Positions 56,925 through 64,000 of a DNA stretch of 64,000 nt are shown piece after piece. The position numbers and the translations under genes are program-made. Each line of letters opens with the position of its first letter. Position 1 is the stretch's first letter. The notes beneath the pieces were generated by a model, which ran no database searches, had not been told where the DNA came from, and was given only the letters and a program-made list of their open reading frames with translations. Source of the stretch: Saxidomus purpurata (taxonomy: Eukaryota; Mollusca; Bivalvia; Venerida; Veneridae); assembly GCA_022818135.1 (NCBI GenBank), contig JAFMSR010000009.1:17427063-17491062 (forward strand), in the 5' to 3' direction.

Positions 56925-57150
56925 GAATTCCATCTCAATTCCACTAGTATTTTTAAATGGTAAAGTTCTGCTATTCCAGTGGAATAGCTTCTGTTTTTCC
57001 AGTGAAATTCCTTTGGTATTCCAGTGGAAATGTCATAAATACCATTAAAAAATACCATTGGAATTCCATCTGAATACCAGTGGCATTTCATAAGAATACC
57101 AGTTGAATTCCATCTGAATACCAGTAGAATCCCCCTTGAATACCATGAAT
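56925..57150. repeat. TGGAATTCCA-based repeat
   Basis: Variants of CCAGTGGAATTCCATCTGAA and AATACCAGT recur about every 15-25 bp, in both orientations because the core is palindromic. Confidence 0.75.
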
Positions 57151-57643
57151 TGAATTTAAGTGTAACATTATTACATAATTTACGGCGTATTAACATAATT
57201 ATATTAAAGCATGCTCAGTGGAAATGTGCTGTGCCTTTTATCTTCTGTAAATATTTTGTGAAATCTTTTCTATGAACAAAAATGTGCTGTTTTACTAAAA
57301 AAAAGACATGTTTGTTTTAGGAAATTTAGCATCATGTAAAAGAACAAAGTGAATGGACTGAATTTGAAATTGTTAGTTGTCAATTTTAAGTCACCATTTT
57401 TGTACATACACTTTATAGATTTGTTTTTCCATGTTATACTTCTGTGGTCTATTTATTTAATGATCACATAATTATTACTTAATATCTTCAGTAATTGCTA
57501 CTCTAGACATATACATATATGTTATATGAATCAAATAAACAATATACCTTTTCTGCCCAGCCACTGCATGCTTGTTAAATCCTCAGTTAACACTTAAGTG
57601 ATTTAAACCATCATTTTGTATCTTAGATTAATAATTATTTTTA

Positions 57644-57700
57644 TGAACTTTGTGCTGAACAGGACAGTATCAGATACTGTCCTGTTCAGCACAAAGTTCA
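57644..57700. repeat. 57-bp perfect palindrome
   Basis: Arms of 28 bp (57,644-57,671 and 57,673-57,700), starting TGAACTTTGTGCTGAACAGG, with a single-base centre. It is inside the element at 56,363-59,816. Confidence 0.95.
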
Positions 57701-58069
57701 CAAAAGTATCCACATATAAACACTTCTTAAAGACCGAGATTGGTAGCCCTGGAGAACTTTCCTGTGATTGACATGTATCGTAAAAAATTGCTTGCTGACC
57801 TTAACTGACCACAGCACTGACCCCAAACTTTTAACACATTTTCTAAGAGAACTAATGGTTTTATTACTTCAAAGGTGAATCTACTGTGAGTTTTTCTTGA
57901 ATCTGAATTTCCAGACGTAGGGATTAAAATTACAAAATGACCAAATCTTGGCAAGTTTTATATCAGTATATGCTCTGAGTCTTCATTTTATGTAGTAAAT
58001 ATAACACACAGTTTATTTCATTACAATGACAAGCTGTTTCCTATCTTATTAAAAAATAAATCTCTTTCA

Positions 58070-58830
58070 GTTGATAGAGACATCTTTGTTTTATGAGAGA
58101 TGCCTCTGTCACTGTCACACTGAAAGTTATCCTTCAAAGCAAGAGAGATATCTATTCAATTTCAAGATATATCCTCTGAACATTAAGAGATATTTCGTAA
58201 ACTTTATAAGATACCTCCCTCAAAATGTCTGCGAGACATATCTTTTCTAGTTGAAAAATATATATTTCAATTTATAGAGATATCTTTCTGAAACAGTAAT
58301 ATCTCTTTGTAAAAGATATCGTGTCATGCAAAAGAGATATCTCAAGAAATGACTGAACACACCAAAGGATATTGATCATATCATAAATATCATATGAGAG
58401 ATATCTCTTAAATTTGCAGGGATATCTTTGTAAGACAGAAAGATATCTTTCCACTGAAAAAGATACCTTTTTGTGGTCATTATAAAGATGTATTTCTTAA
58501 GAGATGTAACAGAGATATTTTTCATGATTATATAGATATCTCCATAACCCTGAAACATTCATATTTGTATGTTTAAGAGATATCTGTGGGTTTACCGCAG
58601 CAATTTTTTGTCAAGATATCTTGTAAGTGTTTACAACAGATATTTCAATTTATTTTCTGGATATTTTAAGCAGGAGAGGTATCTTGGTAAGACAGAAAGA
58701 TATCTCTATTATATTCAGAGATATCTTTGTAACATATTTACTTGTATGTAATATAATGGGAGATATCTTTTAATAAAAGCATGCTATTTACAAGATATCT
58801 TTAAATAAGACAGATATCTCATTTCGGATT
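58070..58830. repeat. AGAGATATCTCT-based repeat
   Basis: AGATATCT or one-base variants occur at intervals of about 15-40 bp over 760 bp, for example near 58,147, 58,337, 58,398, 58,578, 58,699, 58,722 and 58,762. The spacers between motifs are not alike, so it is not a simple tandem array. Confidence 0.8.
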
Positions 58831-59636
58831 TGCATGCAATTACATCACCAGCTAGTATGATGATGAAACTGTGATAAGATACTTGAAGTCACTATATACT
58901 GGAATTATCAAAGGAAATTGTTTAAATGAAGGAAATGTGTTAATGTACATGTAAAAAAGCAAGTTAACCCAACTTTAAACCATAACTGCATATAAATTAA
59001 ACTTGTTCAAAACCTTTCTAACATGTCTAACATTTGAATCAACAATCAAAATGACCACTTCCTGTAGAGATCTTTCTGATAATTCCCCTCTTCCTGTAAA
59101 TTGATACTGGGGTTCCAGGTGGTGATTGCACAGAACAATGTTGAATGTTACCTTTGTATGCTATCTATTTTTATGACCAAATTCCCTGAATAACCCCATA
59201 CTGCCCACAGAGATTAATTACCTTGCCTCCTGTTTATATCAGTGACTGAAGATTTGCAAAATAAAGGGCAGTTACAGTACTGTTGTTTATAAAACATGGA
59301 AAAAGGATTTGACTTATTATATAGACACATAATTATGGGTTCATACTATTTCCTCTCTATTTTAGTTTCAAGTCAGTTACAATTAAATTAATTTTAGAAT
59401 CAAACTTCTGCACACCTGAGAAAATAAACATAATTTTAAGAATTCCCAGAATTTACTTGAAATTCAGATTCTTTATTTCATGTCATCTAATGTGCATCCC
59501 AATATGTGGTTATAAAAATAAGCCTTCATGAAACAATGATTTTTTAAAACTTTTTCCATGTTTTTGGACTTAGAATTTTTCACTCTTTTCCATATAACTA
59601 CTACCATGAAATTTTCTAAGTCCATTTCTAACAAAA

Positions 59637-59805
59637 AAGCGCGCAAGCTTGCAACTAAAAAACCTCCGCAAGCTTGCAAAGCTATCGCAAGCTTGCAGAA
59701 TTCTGTATGAAAATACTTGCAATCTTGCGCAAGCCTACAGAAAGCATTATTAGCCTCTGCAAGCTTGCCACAAGCTTACCGCAAGCTTGTTGCAAGCATT
59801 CATTT
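59637..59805. repeat. GCAAGCTTGC cluster at the right end of the element
   Basis: GCGCAAGCTTGCAACT, CCGCAAGCTTGCAAAG, TCGCAAGCTTGCAGAA and further variants up to the inverted end. It mirrors the left subterminal cluster but lacks the 76-bp period. Confidence 0.85.
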
Positions 59806-59816
59806 TGGTTTGGGAT

Positions 59817-60790
59817 ATTGACCCCCACCCCCTCGAAAATTCTTTTTGCTTAAAACAATTTAAAAAACGAAAAATTGAATTTTAATCTATGGCGTATGTC
59901 ACTCCTTTTCTTTTTTCAGTCTACCAGGTACTTCAGTGGTAAAATATGAAAGTTAAGATTCAGAAAATAAGATCATATTTTTTAGCTTGGTTCTTAAATA
60001 AATGTAAAAAGACAAAACAAAGCCGGAAAAAGCATAATCTCGACCGCGAGCTCCTATGGACAATATCTCAAAGAAATTAAAACACTTTGAAACCTCAAAA
60101 TAATTCTTTTAATAGTATTATTTCGATTTATAAGCCCTAATGATATTTCAGAATATCAATTTTCCCTTTTCATAGCTTCTACTTCTCATATCCAAACATT
60201 CACAACAACATTTGAAAACTATCTCAAAAAACTTCAAAGTTATCATATGTATTTCATCTGTGAAACATTTATTATTCTAAATTCAAACAACAAACGTAGC
60301 GGTTTTACAGAAGCAGCAAAATATTTATTTTTAAAGGTCCACTACTAAACGAAAATTAGTTGTCAGTTATTTCAATGGCAAGTACATTACCTTATGCAAG
60401 ACACTAAATAATGAAGATTGTCAGGTTAAAATTTACAGAAAGTGTTTGGAACACAAAGAAAAGTATGTGTATCATGTTGAAATCTCAGTGAATCGACAAA
60501 ATGACTACCCAGGTCTTTTTAACTTTCTTCATAATGCATAGAAAAATAATTGTACATGCACTGTGATTTATTTAGAATTTCTACATACCAATTTTTATTT
60601 TTTATTGAAAATAACATATTTCTGTGCTTTTTAAAATATATTTGAATTTTCCCTTTCCTTTAAGTATTGGACCTTCAAAGCCAGATAGTCTATCTGAGAT
60701 TTCTGCGCATCAGTAAATATTACTACTATTTCGATCTGACACTTACGAGGACAAACACACAACTGACTCAGACTCTCCTATTTTGTTTGT
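59817..60790. other. Gene-free stretch
   Basis: AT-rich, with no ORF or repeat structure that I can support. Confidence 0.5.
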
Positions 60791-60945
60791 AGAGGTGCTT
60801 TTTGGGTCCACTGTTCTCATTCGAGATAAAAAGCAGTACGACCCGACTGACTCTGAATGATTGTAGATCTATAAGTACATCTATGTGCTTTTTGGGTCCA
60901 AGTCATTCTTATTCAAGGATTCAAGAGGTACGACCCGCTGTAGTC
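60791..60945. repeat. Two-copy tandem repeat, 94-bp spacing
   Basis: GTGCTTTTTGGGTCCA occurs at about 60,794 and 60,888, each followed 30-40 bases later by GTACGACCCG.CTG. Copies are diverged. Confidence 0.7.
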
Positions 60946-60970
60946 TAACTATTTCGAAGGCAAACCGAAT

Positions 60971-61807
60971 GGCAGTGGCTAGAGTTACGAAGTTCCGTAT
61001 CTCTAGCAAAACCCTACGGGGAAAGGCTAGAGTTACGGAAGTTTATAAAGGTATGTATATTGCTTTAATATATGCATGATAATGTATTGTAAACTTAAAT
61101 ATTTCACCAGTAATCGTGAATAAACTGATTTGTTGTATATACGACAGTTTCACAGGCGCCATTTAGGTTATACTTAATATAGTGCTAATATCGGAACTAT
61201 CACTGTCGTGCTGTATACTCATGCACATATTTATGTGTTCTCTGTTAACAAACAACGTTAATAAAGCAATAGTAAGATAAAGAAAAGAAGAATATTAGAA
61301 TTCTAAGAGCACATATAAAAAAAAAAAAACCGAAATTTTTCAATTTAACAGCTGTTCTTTCGATCACAATTATTTTTTTGTCACGATCTGAGTGCCTTCT
61401 CGTGTTGCTTAGATGTAGTCAGACAATTAAATACAAAAACAATGTGTCAACAACATATTTTACTTAACTTCTATCATGCTTCGCACAAAATGTGATATAA
61501 TTGTCCAACTACAATGGAACGCTCAAGTAAAGACGAATATAACAATGATATTTCCGCCAATGTATTATGTATTACCAAAATGCTGCTATGAAGACGCTGC
61601 ATTTGCGTCCAGATCGGTTTATTCACTATTACTGGTGAAATATTTAAGTTTACAATACATTATCATGCATATTTAAAGAAACATACATATGCCTTTATAA
61701 ACTTCCGTAACTCTAGCCTTTCCTCATAGGGTTTTGCTAGAGATACGGAACTTTGAACATCTAGACTCGGAGGCTAGAGTTACGGTACCGTAACTCTAGC
61801 CACTGCC
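60971..61807. mobile_element. Mutator-like non-autonomous element with 9-bp target-site duplication
   Basis: AAACCGAAT directly flanks both sides (60,962-60,970 and 61,808-61,816). The inverted ends begin GGCAGTGGCTAGAGTTAC and extend about 85 bp on the left; the right copy (about 61,680-61,807) has an extra 40-50 bp inside it. Shared internal blocks are TTCCGTATCTCTAGCAAAAC and GAAAGGCTAGAGTTACGGAA. No transposase is encoded. Long inverted ends with a 9-bp duplication fit the Mutator superfamily. Confidence 0.8.
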
Positions 61808-62331
61808 AAACCGAATTTATAGGCTGATATTTTATAGTTGTTCACCTTCTACCCGCTGAATCTCAAACACTGGACAAGCTGTTTATATACTAAGCAGAAT
61901 CTCTGCACCAAATCTTACTTACTTTTGATTGACTAATAAACCTTAAATACCATTTTCAGAGAGAGCGCCTTTTGATCCTTATTTGAATTTATGAGCGTCT
62001 TTTATCTGTGACCAAAATTCACCTAAACATGACAGAACATGCACAAATATATCTGAAAGCTTAAACAGTTATTTTCAAATAACTGCTAAATTACCAAAAT
62101 ACTTACAATATAAAGATACCTAGGACACTAAAATACGTCGATCTTTCCGTACAAATGGCGGATGACCTTCTAAGGGAGAGAATCACGTCATGACTTTATA
62201 CCAAAATTTTTATTGAGTAAGTATCCGTCACATTGCCTACTGTCTGTCTGTTGATAAGTTAATGTGTACATAATACTCACAGGTTTAAATGTTGTACACA
62301 AAAAGTAACTCCGAAGGGAGAATAATTATGA

Positions 62332-62451
62332 AACAATTCAAAAGTTCACTCTTTACTAAATATTTCGGCCTATTGGCCTTCTTCAGTAGATGAAATACAC
62401 AAATACACAATAGGCCGCAATATTTAGTAAAGAGTGAACTTTTGAATTGTT
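62332..62451. mobile_element. Small fold-back element
   Basis: AACAATTCAAAAGTTCACTC (62,332) through the CGGCCTATTG block pairs with the inverse ending at 62,451; arms are about 45 bp. GTTTAAATGTTGTA occurs at 62,283 and 62,449, a possible direct duplication around it. Related sequence lies at 41,419. Confidence 0.75.
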
Positions 62452-62996
62452 TAAATGTTGTAGTTTGAGCGCTGCCGTTTGTAGTGTAGCAGGGATGCCT
62501 TTTTCTTAGCCTAATTAATTTGGCGTTTCAGTGTGACCCCTTTCACAGATCTGATATTTTTTAACTGTCACACTTCTACCATGGTGATCTCTTGCCTTTA
62601 TCTATCTTCCTGTACTGTCGAACCCTTTACAGGGACTTAGACAATTTCGTGCGCGTCAAGCCACAAAGACAGTTTAGTAGAAATAAAAGAATTAAAAAGG
62701 AAACAGGTTAAAATAAGAGAAAAGGGGGAATAGTTATGTTAATGATTAAAAGATAAAAACAGGGGTGGAGGCAGGTCACGTTATATCTCAACACGGTATA
62801 ACCAGTTTTTGCTTTCCCTATTTATGTAATATACGGAGCCTGCTATTTACACAGTTATAAAATTTCATGCACAGCCACTCAGGTATATCATTTTCTGTTA
62901 AAGGCCTCTTGTCCCTATTTCGGTTATTTTTGCAATGTATAACTGGAACCATAGACTTACTTTTTGAACTATAATTTTGGAATTAAATAAAATTAT
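62452..62996. other. Gene-free stretch
   Basis: No feature seen; a purine-rich patch (GAAAAGGGGGAATAG) lies at about 62,720-62,735. Confidence 0.4.
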
Positions 62997-63041
62997 TTAG
63001 TAAAAAAAAAAACCCACTTTTAAACCCCCCCCACCCCCCCC

Positions 63042-63076
<35 letters not shown>

Positions 63077-63196
63077 TCCCCCCCCCCCCCTTAAAAAAAA
63101 AAAAAATTTTTTTTTTTTTTCCCCCAAACCCCCCCCCCCCCCCCCCCTAAAAACCCCCCCCCCCCCCCCCCCAACAACCCCCCCCCCCCCAAAAAA
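62997..63196. repeat. Low-complexity A/C/T homopolymer block
   Basis: About 200 bp made of runs of A, C and T only, up to roughly 20 bases each, with almost no G. It is unlike any neighbour and more like a sequencing or assembly artefact than a natural microsatellite. Confidence 0.85.
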
Positions 63197-64000
63197 GAGT
63201 GTTACTTATCTTGTTTCACAGTATAATGCATTGTTCACAGTATTTATGATATTCTGCATATTAGGTGATAGATACAACTCTGTAGAATTTGTTTCAACTT
63301 GGATGGTTAAAACTAGTATACATAGGTCTTTAATTTCTTTAATTTAGCAGACGTAAAGTACTTTTCTCTTTTCTTGCTTTTCATGCCTTTTGTATTTTTA
63401 GTCTGCAGACGTCTAAGGTAACGTTTACCTTCTGTCAATGGCTGGTCCTTTACCCATTCTCTCTTCTACTTTATTTTTTTGCCAACTTGTATTTGTAAAT
63501 TTTAGTCACATAAGTCAAATAATGACTAAAGTTGTGATATCAAATAAAACTCATGTGTACTCTGAATTTGTTTGTGTTATGGACAGTATAAAATAATTGC
63601 CAATTAATGAACCTTGCAATGGTTAATATAAAACAGGAAATTGTGACCAATATCGCCCGTCTGTTCGTTCTATGAATTATTACCAAATGTTGTCTGTCGG
63701 TCAGTCCTGCTACAGTAGTTTGAAAAAAGGGCTATTCTCCATTAGGATTATTTTGACTACATTTACAAACTGATATGTCGCAGCCTGCCGTACATGGAAT
63801 GTAGGCCAGACTGGAGATTGAGGTTCATTCGTGTCTATCAACAATTGATACACTTTGTATATAGTATACAATCAACGTCGAACTGAAATCAAGAAAAATT
63901 TAGGAATAATTTAATCAGAATTTATTTCAGAAAACCGAATATCAAAACAACAATTAATCACATAATCGTTAGAAATACTTTTAAAATAAACATTACACAG
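63197..64000. other. Right edge, nothing recognised
   Basis: Short ORFs only. AT-rich unique-looking sequence. Confidence 0.4.

Larger units (their letters stand above)
56363..59816. mobile_element. 3.45-kb element with 15-bp inverted ends and palindromic satellites
   Basis: The ends are ATCCCAAACCAAAAT (56,363) and its exact reverse complement (ending 59,816). Next to both ends are clusters of GCAAGCTTGC. Between them are a cluster based on TGGAATTCCA (56,925-57,150), a 57-bp perfect palindrome (57,644-57,700) and a cluster based on AGAGATATCTCT (58,070-58,830). No transposase frame is visible. Inverted ends plus subterminal repeats suggest a non-autonomous DNA transposon. A target-site duplication is not clear. 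Confidence 0.7.

Noticed and set aside
58272..58751. Short ORFs repeating RYL-type residues in the AGATATCT cluster
   Set aside because: They are translations of the palindromic DNA repeat and appear on both strands.

Overview
The window looks like nuclear DNA of a bivalve mollusc, probably a heterodont clam. It is AT-rich, has GT-AG introns, and is full of repeat types I associate with clam genomes: units opening with AAGATGGCCCTATATCGCTCACC, units closing in GACGGACGGAC runs, and tRNA-derived SINEs. The taxon is an inference from repeat style and protein domains; no marker gene is present.

Two protein-coding genes can be supported, both on the minus strand. Gene A (1 to about 12,018, running off the left edge) starts with an I-set immunoglobulin exon at 11,727-12,018. 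After an 8.6 kb intron it continues in a second exon from 3,116 downward, most of which is an 827-codon open frame (378-2,861) for a very acidic protein with three internal repeats. Its reading frame is disturbed near 3,024 and 2,911 and crosses one in-frame TGA at 378-380, after which the same frame stays open to the window edge.

Gene B (21,476-35,347) is the main discovery. I could chain 17 exons with compatible phases into a 1,004-residue protein: signal peptide, ADAM/ADAMTS-type propeptide with an RTKR furin site, M12B zinc protease (HELAHSLGAKHD), ADAMTS-like cysteine-rich region, a second cysteine-rich segment with CCDTC and CCETC motifs, two Sushi/CCP domains, two cadherin repeats and a possible C-terminal membrane segment. 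I know no standard family with that order. The two weakest links are the first splice and the Sushi-to-cadherin splice.

Introns of gene B carry a 515-bp fold-back element, the 3' end of a LINE, SINEs and a degenerate minisatellite. From 35,348 to 64,000 I find no convincing gene. That half is a mosaic of repeats: a MITE, a SINE with target-site duplications, clam composite repeats, a large interrupted inverted duplication (47,100-53,690), a 3.45-kb element made of clustered palindromic motifs (56,363-59,816), and an 837-bp element with long terminal inverted repeats and a 9-bp target-site duplication (60,971-61,807). Exon and repeat edges were read by eye; exon edges should be good to a base or two, most repeat edges to tens of bases.
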